A stretch of DNA of 64,000 nt from Pseudobacteroides cellulosolvens ATCC 35603 = DSM 2933 (GTDB taxonomy: Bacteria > Bacillota > Clostridia > Acetivibrionales > DSM-2933): positions 806,001 to 870,000 of the forward strand of contig NZ_LGTC01000001.1 of assembly GCF_001262605.1 (NCBI RefSeq), given 5' to 3'. The notes beneath the pieces were generated by a model. That model was not told where the DNA came from, did no database searches, and worked only from the letters and a program-made list of their open reading frames with translations. Positions 10,201 through 20,612 of the stretch are shown here, in pieces (positions within the stretch are counted from its first letter, which is position 1; each line of letters begins with the position of its first letter). Made by a program: the position numbers and the translations under genes.

Positions 10201-13200
10201 AGTTTGAAAATGCAGGAAGGATTAAGCTGCTTTATTTCCAGTTTGCTGATGACAATGAAAAGGAAAGTGAAATATTAACTTTTAAGGCGTACCTGGCATC
10301 AGATAAAAACGAGATAAAAGTAATTTCTCCAGAGAAGGATAAAACATATGAGAATGGTTTGCCTATTTACGCCAGTGTCTCAAATAATCCACACTCGGTA
10401 TGGCTTGTATTGTACTGGCAAGGTGCTGTAGCATCTATGGCAAAAGCCACAGCTAATTCACTATACTCTTCAACCGACATTCAATATGTGAAACTGTCAA
10501 AGGATGATGCAAATGATTTTTATTCTTATGAAATACCGCAAGATTCAGCAGGTAATCTTATAAAGTTTGAGATTTATTCAGCAGATGTATTTGGAAATAT
10601 AACAGATACTAAAACAGTAGATTTCAGGGAAATTGTAGACCCTGAGCCTGTAACAGCAATTCAAATCTCAAATCTGGCTCCGGCGTATAAAAAACAAAAT
10701 ATAACTATTTCAGGTAGTAATGCAACTACCGGAAGCAATGTTACCATTTATGCATATCCCCTCAAAGATAACGGATCTTCTACAGGAGGATATCCTTACT
10801 TAATCACTGTAATTGCAAATGAGGAAGGTAAATTTGAAGGCTCGTTGAATATTCCAAAGGATGGCTATTATAGGATTTACATAACCGATAATATGGGAAG
10901 AACAAGTTATAACTATCACCAAACTTGGGTTGATACAATGGCACCTGTGTTAAGAGACTATAACACAATAGCTCAGGGGGTCAACAGCGTAAGAATTTCA
11001 TGGGATGTAAATGACCGCAGCAATTGCAATTATACATTGTGGAGAGACGGTAAGATTATTGAAAACCAATATAGGGAAAAGTATTATGTGGCAACAGGAC
11101 TTACAAAAGGCCAAACTTATACATATAAGGTTATGGCAACGGACTTAGCTGGAAATCAGTCGGAAGCCGCCCAAATAATTGTAACTGTCGGAGATACCAT
11201 CGCTCCTGAAACACCAAAATATCTTCATATAAGCTCCAATGCTGGTAGAAGCATCACCTTGTCATGGGAACCATCAACAGATAACAGCTATGTTGCCGGA
11301 TATGAGATATACAGAAATGATGAAAAAATCGGGGTTTCTTATACAACAAGCTATACAGATTCCAATCTTGTAAAAGGTATAGAATACAGCTACAGAATAA
11401 AAGCCTTTGATCCATCAATGAACTATTCCGGGTTAAGTGAGCCTGTTGTTCATTCAATTCAAACTGTAACTGTAAAGGATGCCTATGACGGCAGCTATAA
11501 CGTAGTAGCTTCAACAAACAAGACTTTGGTATTGAAAGCTATAACAAGTGATATTTTGAATAACACCAATATAAGAGTAGTTTTTGCATATTCAAATGAT
11601 AAAGGGGCAAATTGGACTCGTATTGCTACAGTTTCACAATACACTACTACTCCTGATGGCCTCTTGTTCAGCACGATATGGAGTATTGATGGATACGAAA
11701 GCGGTGAATACATTATAAGATATACTGTAATTGACGTTGACAGCTTTACTAATCAGGACTTCTCCAAGCCCATAACCATACAAAAAACAGATGACTTTAT
11801 AAACCCTACTATTAAATCTATCTGGCCTTATCCCTCATGTTATGCCAATTCCATACCACTTTGCATTACAGCAGAGGATAATGTGGGAGTAAAAAGCATA
11901 ACAATACAGGAATCTATGGACGGGGCAGTGTGGGAGGATGTAACCTCAGTATCCATGAGTTATATCAATAAGATAAGCACCGTAAACTATAATCTTGATG
12001 TTTCTGAGATCAGGGAAGGACCCTACTATATTAGGGCTATAGCTGCAGATACAAGCGGCAATAACAGTAACAGTACAGGGGCTGCTTCTTATAACCAGTA
12101 TATAATAGACAGGACTGCACCACAAAAGGTATCTGATGTATCGGTATCAAGTACTGTTGACTATATTGAACTTAAATGGGGCATGAACTCTGAGCCCTAT
12201 GTAAAAGGATTTGATGTGCTAAGAGCCGAGAGTATTAACGGTGAATACATAACATTAGCTGCAAATTCCAATACCTTGAATTTTATAGACCAAAGTGCCA
12301 AGACAGGAGTTACTTATTATTACAAGGTGTCCTGTACCGATATAGCAGGAAATACAGGTGAAACCAGTGAGCCTGTGAAGGCAGTAAGACTTAGTATAGA
12401 TGATATAACCGATGATTTGCCTCCGCAGATCACAAGCATATACCCAAATAACAATGCTGTCATAGGCAATAAGCTGAATTTGGCTGTAACTGCAATGGAC
12501 AATATAAGGCTTTCAAAGATAGCAGCACAATTTAAAACAGGAGAAAATGATTGGACAGATTTAATGGTATTTGACACGGCATATTCCTCTGATGGGTTTT
12601 CAGCCGAATTGGATACTTCAAAGTACCCTGCAGGAACTGTTATAAAGGTTAGAGCATATGCGGTAGACGCAAAGGGAAATAAAAGCAGCTTTGAATATGC
12701 TGACTACACTGTTGATAATGTGCCTCCAAAGACTCCTGTAGTAGATGTGGTTGCACGTAACATGGGGATTTATGTATCCTGGTCATGTGAAGATGAAGAC
12801 ATAGCGGTTTACAAGGTTTACCGCAGAATATCAGGCTCAAGTTTCTATACACTTATAGGGGAATACTCCAAATCAGCAAATAATGTTTTGGATACAAGCC
12901 TCGATCCTTCATGCCAGTACGTATACAAGGTTATAGCAATAGATGGGCTGGGTAACACATCTTTTAAAGAGAGTAGGGCTATTTCTCCATTAGATGTGGA
13001 TGATATAATGCCTCAAGCTGTTATAAACTGTATTTCATCTGCTGAAATGGACGCAGTTGTAGAGTTTGACGGTACTTCATCATATGACAATGTAAAGATA
13101 GCAAAATATGAATGGGATTTCGGTGACGGAAAAACAATGGAAGGCAGCACTGTAAAGCACCAGTTTAGCAATGTTGGGACTTACAGCGTGGTGCTTAAAG

Positions 13201-16200
13201 TAACTGATACTTCTGGAAACCAAAGCCTTACATCAAGGTTGGTTACAATTATAAAAAAGGGAGTTGCGGGTACTGTTGAAGTTTCAATAATAGATGATCA
13301 GGGAAATAGACTTCCCTTTACCGATGTTTTTGTAAATTTGGGTGAAGCTGATCAATACAAGAGTACATCTGATTCTACAGGAAGTTTGTCACTTAATATG
13401 GAGCCGGGCACATACAAAATAGGTGCCTATAAATCCGGATATGCTCCATCGCAGCAGGAAGTACTTGTTATAGCTGGAAAATCCAATACTTTAAAGCTGG
13501 TTCTTAAAAAGTCGGAAGTGGTTATTGGAAGTATGACAGCAACAAAGATGACTCTCGATGAGATTAAGAAGGCAGGTATAGATGTTACGGCACCTGGAAA
13601 TCAGAATGTATTTAGGTACCAGATTAATCTTGTATATCAAAACAAGCCATATACAATAACGCATATAGCAAACACATCAAATTCTTCTTATGTGAGCTCT
13701 TCTTCAATCGGTGACAGGACTTTATATGTCAGCACAGTACCAAGGAGCGGAAGTTCCGGAAGTGCACCGGTGACAGTACTTCTTGATGTACCGGGAGGAA
13801 CTTCCTGGCTTAAGGATTTCTTTGATGTTAAGCTCCATTTGGTTAATACCCAGGGAGCGTATGATATAGAAAACTGTGTTGTTAACTTAAATATACCATC
13901 CGGGCTTTCCATAGCAGGAGGCAGTGCAAAAACTACAGAAATAGGCACTCTGCCTGCCAATAGCGGCAAGGTTTTAAACTGGATAATACGTGGAGATAAT
14001 CCAGGCAGCTATAACATATCTGCAGATTTCAGCGGGATTTTAGAATCGTTTAATGAGACAATATCAGCAAGGTTTGCTCCTGCTGAGCCAATTAAAGTGG
14101 AAGACAGCTCAAGGCTAAAGCTTTTTATAGAGGTTGAGGAAGTAAAATATCCAAATGATAAGCTTCTATACAGGGTGGGTTTTAAAAATGAAAGAAATTC
14201 TGATTTGTACAGACCTAAAATAAGCATGCAGGATTCCGAATATATAAGAAGCTATAAGACAAGCACCAGCATGGCTCTTATAAACACTTCCCATGAGGTT
14301 TTAAAACCGGGTGAGATATTATGGTCTGAGTACTCTATAGACCCTGCAAAATTTGAAGGTAACAACAATGTAGGACTTAAACTTACCGAGTATGCATCTA
14401 CGGCTTTAGGAGGAATGAAAATACCAATAGAGATAAGGCCTGTGGAATATGGAACCTTTGGAAGGGTGAAACCCACAATATATGTCATTGACCCTCATAC
14501 AGGAAGAGAAACAGAGACGGATTCTATTGACCTTATTAGATACAGATCCAGGGCAAACGATGTAATGCCTGATTTAAAGATTAAGACCGGCAGAGGAATT
14601 TCAAAAGATGTAGTGGTAAAGGAAGCTTGCAAACTTACCATAGGTGATGGCCTTTTTGATGTAACACAGGAAATAACTACAGACAAAAACGGGGAATACA
14701 TATATAAAGGCGGAAGTATAGATGCTGTAAAGATAAACGATTCAGGTAAAGGCTATTTCAGCATAAAGGTTACATCCGATACCAAAATCTCCGATACATT
14801 AGGGATAAGGGTTTTGGACCAGAATCTTTTATCAGAAACGGAGTTTGGAAGCGTTTCGGGTAGGGTTTGGAACAAGGATGAAAGTAAACCTGTATCGGGA
14901 GCAACGGTAATAATAGGTTCAAATACACGTACTACTGATGCAAACGGTAATTTCAGTTTTAATGATATTATGTTTGACGGTGACACAATAACAGTAAAGG
15001 CAGCGGGTTTTCCAGAGAAAAATATAGACAGGGATCTTAGAGATGGAAGTTATGTTACTGTTTATTTAAGCAAAGTACCTGAAATAACCAAGGTTGTCTC
15101 GTGGTGTTCAAGCAGCAGCAACTATAGAAGTTCAATTGTTCCTTTAAATCTTATTGGAAGCTCTGTTAACTTTAGAATTGATACAGATTTAAAGGGCAAT
15201 GGAGAAGTTACCGAATACATATATAAAATAGTGGATAAAAACGGCAATGAAAAGTACAGCGGATCTGAAACAGACCAAATAGTAACTATTTGGGATATAA
15301 AAAATAGGATGGCAATTGGAGATAGATTGAAGTTTGCAATCAAAACAAGCGGTCCATATGGTGATTTTACATCGAATTATGTGGATGCCAAGCTGGTTAT
15401 GGCACCGGAATTGAAAATATTAGATACTGTTGATTGGCTTTTTGATAGTGGGGTAATACCAAATGAATTATCATTCAATCCTGAAATTGAGGGTATAAAT
15501 GATGCTAATGAATTTTTAAACGGTAGTGACTCAAATGTACCATTCCCTGGAGATAGCGGCATATTCTGTTCCACGAAGCTGATACCTATAAATCCTTCTA
15601 TTGATATGGATGTTGAATATGATTTTTTAAATGCTAAAGTAACTATTACCAATAAGGGAGGAGTTTCAGGAGAATTTTTGGGCGGACTTGCAGAGTGGGA
15701 TCATGGATCTGACGGTGAAGGAAGCCGCAGGATTAATATTGGCGGAGAATTAAGTGCAACCTTTGATACAGTGCTTACATATAATGATGCTGCTTTGAGA
15801 TGGGAATTGGAAAGAATGGATGTAAATGTCGTTACCGGGGCTAGCTTCACAGTAGAGTTCAAATATAGTGTTCCGCTGGATGTGTATTTTGGAGGTGCTT
15901 TATTATCAGGTTATGCAGCTGTAGAGCTGGAGGGAGGAGTTCAGCTTATTGTTAACGCCTCAATCCCGGATGTATCGAGCTTTGACAGTATAAGTGACCT
16001 GGTAACTGAAGTACAGGCAAACTTGCACCTGGGAATAAAAGGGGCTATAGGAGCAGAGGTAGGATATGGACTTTTATCAGGAGAGTTTTTTGTCAAGGGA
16101 GAGCTTGATGTAAATGTTCCAACCTGGAGGACAGAGCTCACATTATCTTATGGTGTAGGCTATGGTTATCTCTGGTTTTTCTCAGATGAGAATACCCTTG

Positions 16201-18989
16201 GAGAAAAAACTTGGGTTTTATATCAAGGTAATCAAAATAGAAGAATGTCAGGAATGCTTGCTGCACCACCGAATGTTGCAAATGAAGGTATAGTTTACAA
16301 AAGTGCTCCTAGAGGCTATTTGCAAAATCAAAAATGGGTTGGAAAAGAAGAAATTATAAAGGATGCTTACCCTGATTCGAGTGCTAAAATATCAGCTGTG
16401 GATAAAAAAATCGGTGACATGTTAATGGTTTATATAGGTGATGACAGTAAAAGAACTGATAATAACAGAACTTCAGTATACTCATCTGTATATAGGGATG
16501 GAACATGGTCACAGCCTGTACAAATAGATATTGACGGAACAGGGGATGCTTATCCAAGTCTAGCAGCAGATGGCGAAAATATATATGCATCATGGCTGGA
16601 TATGGAGGAAGAAATGGGTGCATCCGCTGCCATGTCAGAGGATGACATTACAAAGAATGTCCTAGGAAAAATGGGAATATCCATTGCAAAGTTTGATGCA
16701 GGCACAAAATCATGGAAGGAACAAATTAGTAAAAAAACAGAAGGTATAATTAAGCTTCCTGAAATTGCGGCAAATGACGGCAAAGTCATGGCAGTGTGGG
16801 TAAATAACGGGAAGGGCAGTTTAAAAGGCAATTTGGAACAGCCGGATGATTTATACTATGTATATAATGATGGAAGCGGATGGAGTGAACCTAAGGCTTT
16901 TGTTACAGGTGCGGCTAACGTTACGGAAGGCAAATTATATATGTATAACGGTAAGGCATATTATGTTTTTGTTACAAATGCATATTCGGATGAAGGAATA
17001 AACAAGGCATATGTTACACGCTTTGACGGCAAGAGCTGGTCTAACCCTACAGAACTTATTGATAACAGTAATGAGGACAGTCATACTACTATAGCTCTTT
17101 ACAATGAAGAACCTACTGCATTCTGGCAAAATGACGGAACCATATATAAGGTTTCTCTTGAAAGGCCTTACGGTGCTCAGATAATAATCAATTCAACACA
17201 GGTTGAGGGTGTTTTGGAGCTTAGTGCAGCCAACACAGAAAAAGGAGTTGCTTTGGCGTGGACAAGTGCATCAGCAGGAGAGAAAAAACTTTATATAAGT
17301 ACTTTTGATGAAGAAAGCTCTTCCTGGACAGAAGGAACAATGAATAAGTTTAATACCATGGAAATACCAAAGGGTATAACACTGGCTGGCCTGGGAGATT
17401 CGGTAACGGCTGTATACAATAAATCCCAATATAAGTTTGATGAGGACAAAAAGATTTACTACAGGGATAATACATCATTAACTTCTACCAACTATATCAG
17501 AAAAGCCGATCTGGCTATTTTGGAAAATGGAGTGTATTTTGAAAACGGCAAGCCTCTTCCGGGAGAAGATACAACTGTTATAGCTACTGTTAAAAATGTA
17601 GGAGATATTACTGTAAAAGGTATAAAAGTTTCTTTATATGAAAGTGATAAGCTGGTTGCAGTAAAAGATATGCCGGAAGCGATATTAAGCCCTGGAAATT
17701 CAGTTTTGGCAAGTTTTCCATGGAAGGTACAGCAAAATGCATCAGGCTTTAAGTTAAAGGCGGTTGTAGAAGCAGCCGATGACAGCGATCCTATAAATAA
17801 TGCTGCAACACTGGAGAAATCATATACTGATGTGGAAATTACAGGCGTTTATAATGAATTATATTCTAAAAATAGCGGCACAGTTTTCGTTGATGTAAAA
17901 AATTCAGGATACAGCAGTTTGGATAAAGTGAAAGTTTACATATCAACCGATAAGGAATTTAAAAACATTATTGCAGAAAAAGAAATTAAAGATATTAACC
18001 CTCTTATGGATAAAAAAGTTGCATTCCAATTCAAACCAACTGATGAGCAGATAGAAAACAGAGTTAAGTTATATGCAAAGGTTGAAGCCCTGCAAAGTGA
18101 ATATGATTATTCAAATAACATCGATTTTACTGTTATAAGACCAATGGAGGACCCGGATGGAACAGGAATTATAGAGGATGACGGTCCTTCACCAACGCCA
18201 ACACCAACCCCGACACCAACTCCAGGGCAGAATCAGAATAATACAACTATACCGGTTCAAACTCCTGGTACATCTGATAAAGGTAATGGTGATAACGGAA
18301 ATAATCAGACAGATAAAAACAATCCAACGGATGAGCCAAAAGATAACGGTACAAAACCATCAGATAAGCCTGTAATTGTTGTACCGACTCCTGATGTGCC
18401 TTCAACCGGAGGAGAAAATAAAAAGAATGTTCCTTACATGAAAGGTTTTACTGATAAAACATTCAGACCGGATAAAGGGCTTACAAGAGCTGAAATGGCA
18501 GTGATTCTGGCTAACTTGGACGGTGTGTCACAGAAGCAAACAGAAAGTTTAATATTTAAAGATGTCAAGAATAATCATTGGGCAGCTTGGGCTATCAGTT
18601 ATGTGACCGAAAAGGGAATTTTCAACGGCTACAGTGACAAGACATATAGACCGGATAATTTTATAACAAGAGCAGAGCTTTCGGTTGTATTGTCCAAATA
18701 CATAAGTATTAAAGCTATTGATAAAGGTGATACAAAATTAAATGATATTGATAAGCACTGGGCAAAAGGGTATATAATGGGACTTGTTTCAGGGGGATAT
18801 ATTAAAGGGTATCCCGATGGTACATTTAAACCTGCAAACAATGTTAAACGTTCAGAATGTGTTTCCATTATTAACAGGATTTTAGGAATTGCACCATTAA
18901 AGAGTTCAGAACCAAGTTTCATAGATGTTGCAAAAAAACATTGGGCATATGGAGATATAATGGCTGCAACTTCTCCAAAAGTAAAGTAA
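7251..18989 (+). CDS. Giant multidomain cell-surface protein with C-terminal SLH domains
   Basis: Main part (3912 residues from Met 7251; the open frame reaches back to about 7113) of a surface protein of about 4,140 residues. Visible in order: a long beta-rich region; fibronectin type III-like domains (about residues 1230-1400, 1620-1715 and 1825-1905, with TYTYKVMATDLAGNQS-type ends); a PKD domain (about 1920-2003, YEWDFGDGK); carboxypeptidase-regulatory/Cna-B-like domains (about 2005-2087 and 2530-2607, SGATVIIGSNTRTTDANG); a propeller-like stretch with sialidase-type repeats (about 3020-3400); CARDB-like domains (about 3420-3640); a PTPTPTP linker (about 3644); and three SLH motifs (about 3727-3904, e.g. 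FKDVKNNHWA, ITRAEL). SLH domains bind pyruvylated cell-wall polymer, so it should be wall-attached. No catalytic residues are recognised. An adhesive or scaffold role is inferred. A strong terminator follows. Confidence 0.9.
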   Translation: MSDSIACKMYKGQQYLINLSSVSSDDATEFSVKKYRSNANSFTYTFVDNTYTGDENASIVVTLPNISADKLYGILDRDILIRAELFKGDELIDKISEIPAQSIRGAMGTPDDNILQFVCEFGRAVEHDEYTIKITCYDNEGNIVIDTCESIIEVGSSTFLYVPSQSIVFKSNSYNGQQRVYFKGVNTDKGKFIVFDGDRIIGTSADTSTGSTYTQHEDLFENYYSINHYEYDTSKFVKKLYYADIPDLSFVEPLQEGKDYKLKMVAGVGEFGTNAKIIPTKGLVLNNISYDSLYNSSSKLTVYAEFYNFGSIKPNDISVELIDLAGEIVASQVDYAYDSYYSGTDNITYIRYNLRINKPLEATKKYSVRINYLGKLYLNTAGTYIEAYPNGDYLNLKSPTVLDAEKLKISIPTYQCDNKLDYDVILYRESQSLSVPISQVTGAKPDNNGTFVIDFPQDNGLPILIPGASYYIEFKYKRPSYNNEVVTSSIGFSMPQTTVSNVSKNITFYPPALPAEGEIEFTISGYEIENGIMGTDNSKINIELVANNEIYGSVIKDTIKKSASLYDVNSHYSMSQIMISGKLQLQKALVDDVQYFIRINGSDYEYFYKSSKPYIDENSLNIQHYCSYSTYKNSLGTDCLLYDLSFKEPLELNYGFIKNVPEDYKLVLKDAENNQEIELGTWKTEKTYFDGEYKDISIEVDLSQVAQDRVFELCLKAGENFYSLNKFIKLIKPYEAPSFSVHEAVYGSDRVTLSLPLCYDIDSLSFDVKDSFDMVYDLSVVPGSLKRDSDAIYMDVKTDIPLSYGGYTLRMYGADNTIKYTVQYTVSQKSSSPFIDHIKNGVPYLIYGKDLSDEGVYTADITDYNNVTRVKGDITLTKKHGENVLELDENSLQGLPIGNYNVAVKLNGSTIGVAYFYYSGPMMLKPLISAKEWIDSPEKSPLIASNNVELIIKTMYYNKVRFAESLEKLKEMSYQPVTNSINYKFENAGRIKLLYFQFADDNEKESEILTFKAYLASDKNEIKVISPEKDKTYENGLPIYASVSNNPHSVWLVLYWQGAVASMAKATANSLYSSTDIQYVKLSKDDANDFYSYEIPQDSAGNLIKFEIYSADVFGNITDTKTVDFREIVDPEPVTAIQISNLAPAYKKQNITISGSNATTGSNVTIYAYPLKDNGSSTGGYPYLITVIANEEGKFEGSLNIPKDGYYRIYITDNMGRTSYNYHQTWVDTMAPVLRDYNTIAQGVNSVRISWDVNDRSNCNYTLWRDGKIIENQYREKYYVATGLTKGQTYTYKVMATDLAGNQSEAAQIIVTVGDTIAPETPKYLHISSNAGRSITLSWEPSTDNSYVAGYEIYRNDEKIGVSYTTSYTDSNLVKGIEYSYRIKAFDPSMNYSGLSEPVVHSIQTVTVKDAYDGSYNVVASTNKTLVLKAITSDILNNTNIRVVFAYSNDKGANWTRIATVSQYTTTPDGLLFSTIWSIDGYESGEYIIRYTVIDVDSFTNQDFSKPITIQKTDDFINPTIKSIWPYPSCYANSIPLCITAEDNVGVKSITIQESMDGAVWEDVTSVSMSYINKISTVNYNLDVSEIREGPYYIRAIAADTSGNNSNSTGAASYNQYIIDRTAPQKVSDVSVSSTVDYIELKWGMNSEPYVKGFDVLRAESINGEYITLAANSNTLNFIDQSAKTGVTYYYKVSCTDIAGNTGETSEPVKAVRLSIDDITDDLPPQITSIYPNNNAVIGNKLNLAVTAMDNIRLSKIAAQFKTGENDWTDLMVFDTAYSSDGFSAELDTSKYPAGTVIKVRAYAVDAKGNKSSFEYADYTVDNVPPKTPVVDVVARNMGIYVSWSCEDEDIAVYKVYRRISGSSFYTLIGEYSKSANNVLDTSLDPSCQYVYKVIAIDGLGNTSFKESRAISPLDVDDIMPQAVINCISSAEMDAVVEFDGTSSYDNVKIAKYEWDFGDGKTMEGSTVKHQFSNVGTYSVVLKVTDTSGNQSLTSRLVTIIKKGVAGTVEVSIIDDQGNRLPFTDVFVNLGEADQYKSTSDSTGSLSLNMEPGTYKIGAYKSGYAPSQQEVLVIAGKSNTLKLVLKKSEVVIGSMTATKMTLDEIKKAGIDVTAPGNQNVFRYQINLVYQNKPYTITHIANTSNSSYVSSSSIGDRTLYVSTVPRSGSSGSAPVTVLLDVPGGTSWLKDFFDVKLHLVNTQGAYDIENCVVNLNIPSGLSIAGGSAKTTEIGTLPANSGKVLNWIIRGDNPGSYNISADFSGILESFNETISARFAPAEPIKVEDSSRLKLFIEVEEVKYPNDKLLYRVGFKNERNSDLYRPKISMQDSEYIRSYKTSTSMALINTSHEVLKPGEILWSEYSIDPAKFEGNNNVGLKLTEYASTALGGMKIPIEIRPVEYGTFGRVKPTIYVIDPHTGRETETDSIDLIRYRSRANDVMPDLKIKTGRGISKDVVVKEACKLTIGDGLFDVTQEITTDKNGEYIYKGGSIDAVKINDSGKGYFSIKVTSDTKISDTLGIRVLDQNLLSETEFGSVSGRVWNKDESKPVSGATVIIGSNTRTTDANGNFSFNDIMFDGDTITVKAAGFPEKNIDRDLRDGSYVTVYLSKVPEITKVVSWCSSSSNYRSSIVPLNLIGSSVNFRIDTDLKGNGEVTEYIYKIVDKNGNEKYSGSETDQIVTIWDIKNRMAIGDRLKFAIKTSGPYGDFTSNYVDAKLVMAPELKILDTVDWLFDSGVIPNELSFNPEIEGINDANEFLNGSDSNVPFPGDSGIFCSTKLIPINPSIDMDVEYDFLNAKVTITNKGGVSGEFLGGLAEWDHGSDGEGSRRINIGGELSATFDTVLTYNDAALRWELERMDVNVVTGASFTVEFKYSVPLDVYFGGALLSGYAAVELEGGVQLIVNASIPDVSSFDSISDLVTEVQANLHLGIKGAIGAEVGYGLLSGEFFVKGELDVNVPTWRTELTLSYGVGYGYLWFFSDENTLGEKTWVLYQGNQNRRMSGMLAAPPNVANEGIVYKSAPRGYLQNQKWVGKEEIIKDAYPDSSAKISAVDKKIGDMLMVYIGDDSKRTDNNRTSVYSSVYRDGTWSQPVQIDIDGTGDAYPSLAADGENIYASWLDMEEEMGASAAMSEDDITKNVLGKMGISIAKFDAGTKSWKEQISKKTEGIIKLPEIAANDGKVMAVWVNNGKGSLKGNLEQPDDLYYVYNDGSGWSEPKAFVTGAANVTEGKLYMYNGKAYYVFVTNAYSDEGINKAYVTRFDGKSWSNPTELIDNSNEDSHTTIALYNEEPTAFWQNDGTIYKVSLERPYGAQIIINSTQVEGVLELSAANTEKGVALAWTSASAGEKKLYISTFDEESSSWTEGTMNKFNTMEIPKGITLAGLGDSVTAVYNKSQYKFDEDKKIYYRDNTSLTSTNYIRKADLAILENGVYFENGKPLPGEDTTVIATVKNVGDITVKGIKVSLYESDKLVAVKDMPEAILSPGNSVLASFPWKVQQNASGFKLKAVVEAADDSDPINNAATLEKSYTDVEITGVYNELYSKNSGTVFVDVKNSGYSSLDKVKVYISTDKEFKNIIAEKEIKDINPLMDKKVAFQFKPTDEQIENRVKLYAKVEALQSEYDYSNNIDFTVIRPMEDPDGTGIIEDDGPSPTPTPTPTPTPGQNQNNTTIPVQTPGTSDKGNGDNGNNQTDKNNPTDEPKDNGTKPSDKPVIVVPTPDVPSTGGENKKNVPYMKGFTDKTFRPDKGLTRAEMAVILANLDGVSQKQTESLIFKDVKNNHWAAWAISYVTEKGIFNGYSDKTYRPDNFITRAELSVVLSKYISIKAIDKGDTKLNDIDKHWAKGYIMGLVSGGYIKGYPDGTFKPANNVKRSECVSIINRILGIAPLKSSEPSFIDVAKKHWAYGDIMAATSPKVK

Positions 18990-18995
18990 TGTAAT

Positions 18996-19045
18996 AAAAT
19001 GCCTCACAAAGCTTGTTTGAAAAAACTTTGTGAGGCATTTTATAA
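18996..19045 (+). terminator. Terminator of the SLH protein gene
   Basis: A perfect 16-base inverted repeat (18996-19011 with 19026-19041, core GCCTCACAAAG) ends in a T run. Confidence 0.85.
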
Positions 19046-19146
19046 TCCCTAATTGTGCTTGAAATAAAATACAACTTATAAATATATAGTATATCAAAAT
19101 AATCTCCAGGAAAAAATAAAGAAAAATAAACAGAAGAGGGAGATTA

Positions 19147-19383
19147 ATGATGGGATTTAACAGTGAAAATAAAAATGAAGTGGAAATGACCACCTACGAT
19201 AGACTTTTAAGAGCTTGGGAAAACTCAAAGGAGCTAGTTAGAGACTTTGAGATGTATTCAAAAAGGATTGAAGATGAAGAGATTAAAAATGTTTTCAAGC
19301 AGTTTGCTGAAGATGAAGGAATGCATGCTACAAAGCTAAGAGAAATTATATTGAATTATAAAAGCGAAGGTGATAACCAGTAG
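19147..19383 (+). CDS. Small ferritin-like (rubrerythrin-type) helical protein
   Basis: The protein has 78 residues, or 77 from the second Met at 19150, with AGAAGAGGGAG upstream. It is predicted all-helical and highly charged. The stretch FKQFAEDEGMHATKLREII holds an E-x-x-x-H pattern like one metal-binding helix of rubrerythrin and ferritin-like proteins. It is only half the length of a four-helix bundle, so it would have to dimerise or be a non-metal relative. Function is unknown; a link to oxidative stress would be inference. It is a single gene between two terminators. Confidence 0.6.
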   Translation: MMGFNSENKNEVEMTTYDRLLRAWENSKELVRDFEMYSKRIEDEEIKNVFKQFAEDEGMHATKLREIILNYKSEGDNQ

Positions 19384-19439
19384 TAAAAGTACGATTAGTA
19401 ATGGCTAAGAAATAACATCCGCATAATTTGCTATAAATA

Positions 19440-19488
19440 AAAATTGATTTTACTGTAAGAGAAATTTACAGTAAAATCAATTTTATTT
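19440..19488. terminator. Bidirectional terminator between convergent genes
   Basis: A perfect 19-base inverted repeat (19440-19458 with 19466-19484) has A-rich and T-rich flanks. It lies between the plus-strand ferritin-like gene and the minus-strand CE2 gene and can serve both. Confidence 0.85.
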
Positions 19489-19533
19489 ATGTGTGAGAAA
19501 TGAAATTGTATGCTATAAAGCTATAAAAAGTAA

Positions 19534-20592
19534 TTACCATCCAAGCTTAATCTTTATTTCTTTAGTAAGCTGATCAGCCATTAATTGGTGAGTTTTAAGG
19601 CTTGGGTGCCAATCTTCACCGTATCCGTTGCTTTCAGATTGTTGTGGATATTCAAGGAAGTATACTTTAGTATCTCCCTTTGTTTTAAAACCATTAACAA
19701 CTTCATTCATGTAGTTGTAAGATGATTCCAGGCCTGTACCCCAAAGCATTGGACCCATTGTGCAGAATATATGTGCATTTGGATAGTTAGTGCGAACTGT
19801 AGTTATAAGATTGTTATATGAAGTTATAAATTTTGTCTTTTCTGCAGCAGTAGTTGAAAAATCATTTGTACCAAGATTGATAACAACTACCTGAGGTACA
19901 TAGTTTTTAAAATCCCATTTAACTCCGCTATTTGGAAGTGTAAGAGGGTAACGGTCCCCTATAATTGGGCCTGCTTGACCTCCATAGTTCATTGTAAGGC
20001 CAATTCCTGACCAGGCAATAATATTTGCACTAGCGTTCAATGAACGTGCTGTAATGGCAGCATATGATAAATAACTGTTTTCATTCTTTGCTGTAAAGTG
20101 CTCTTCTTTTGCTTTTCCTTCATTTCCATATGCACAGGTGATAGAGTCGCCGATAAATTCAATCTTTCTTTCTAAAGGAGCTGGAGCAGCAAGGAGTTTA
20201 CCTTGTCCGAAATCAAAGCCTAAGAACTGTGCTTCACCCTGGGAAGCTTCAGTTCTTTTCCATAAAACAAGCTTGTGGGTTCCATTTGTAAGATCGCTTG
20301 CTAAAGTTACAGTAGATGTTGTGCCGTTAACAGAGAAAGGAGTGAGTTCTTTACCGTCTATAATAGCTTGAAACCAGTTTTCCCCTGTAGATTTTATTGT
20401 TGCACTGACCTGTGTTCCGGAGAAGTTTAACTCTGCATTACTGCCTGACCAAGCACATTTTGGGCCCTTAGGGTCTGAAAAATCGAATCTTCCGTTATAT
20501 AGTACTGCCGGAGAGGATGATGGAACAGGTGTTGGTGAAGTGTCTTCTATTACTTTATTAAACACTAAAGCGACCAAAATAACATCACTCAT
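19534..20592 (-). CDS. CE2-type acetyl esterase (SGNH fold) with half a dockerin; downstream half of a CelE-like enzyme
   Basis: Predicted carbohydrate esterase family 2 module removing acetyl groups from plant polysaccharide. It has an N-terminal jelly-roll-like part (about residues 30-140), then an SGNH hydrolase domain: catalytic Ser150 in the FIGDSITCAYG block, NLGTND, and a C-terminal DWHP holding the likely catalytic His. The frame starts in the second dockerin repeat. Reading back across the frame break at about 20630 restores [19 protein letters not shown], which directly continues the dockerin of the GH5 gene upstream. The order GH5-dockerin-CE2 and total length (about 800 residues) match CelE/Cel5C of Clostridium thermocellum. 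Unless the shift is a sequencing artefact, this half lacks its own start and secretion signal. Confidence 0.85.
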   Translation of the reverse strand: MSDVILVALVFNKVIEDTSPTPVPSSSPAVLYNGRFDFSDPKGPKCAWSGSNAELNFSGTQVSATIKSTGENWFQAIIDGKELTPFSVNGTTSTVTLASDLTNGTHKLVLWKRTEASQGEAQFLGFDFGQGKLLAAPAPLERKIEFIGDSITCAYGNEGKAKEEHFTAKNENSYLSYAAITARSLNASANIIAWSGIGLTMNYGGQAGPIIGDRYPLTLPNSGVKWDFKNYVPQVVVINLGTNDFSTTAAEKTKFITSYNNLITTVRTNYPNAHIFCTMGPMLWGTGLESSYNYMNEVVNGFKTKGDTKVYFLEYPQQSESNGYGEDWHPSLKTHQLMADQLTKEIKIKLGW

Positions 20593-20612
20593 GTTTATAG
20601 ATCCGTCATTAT

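Noticed and set aside
18178..18375. Open frame within the Pro/Thr linker of the SLH protein
   Set aside because: Shadow of the low-complexity linker in another frame.
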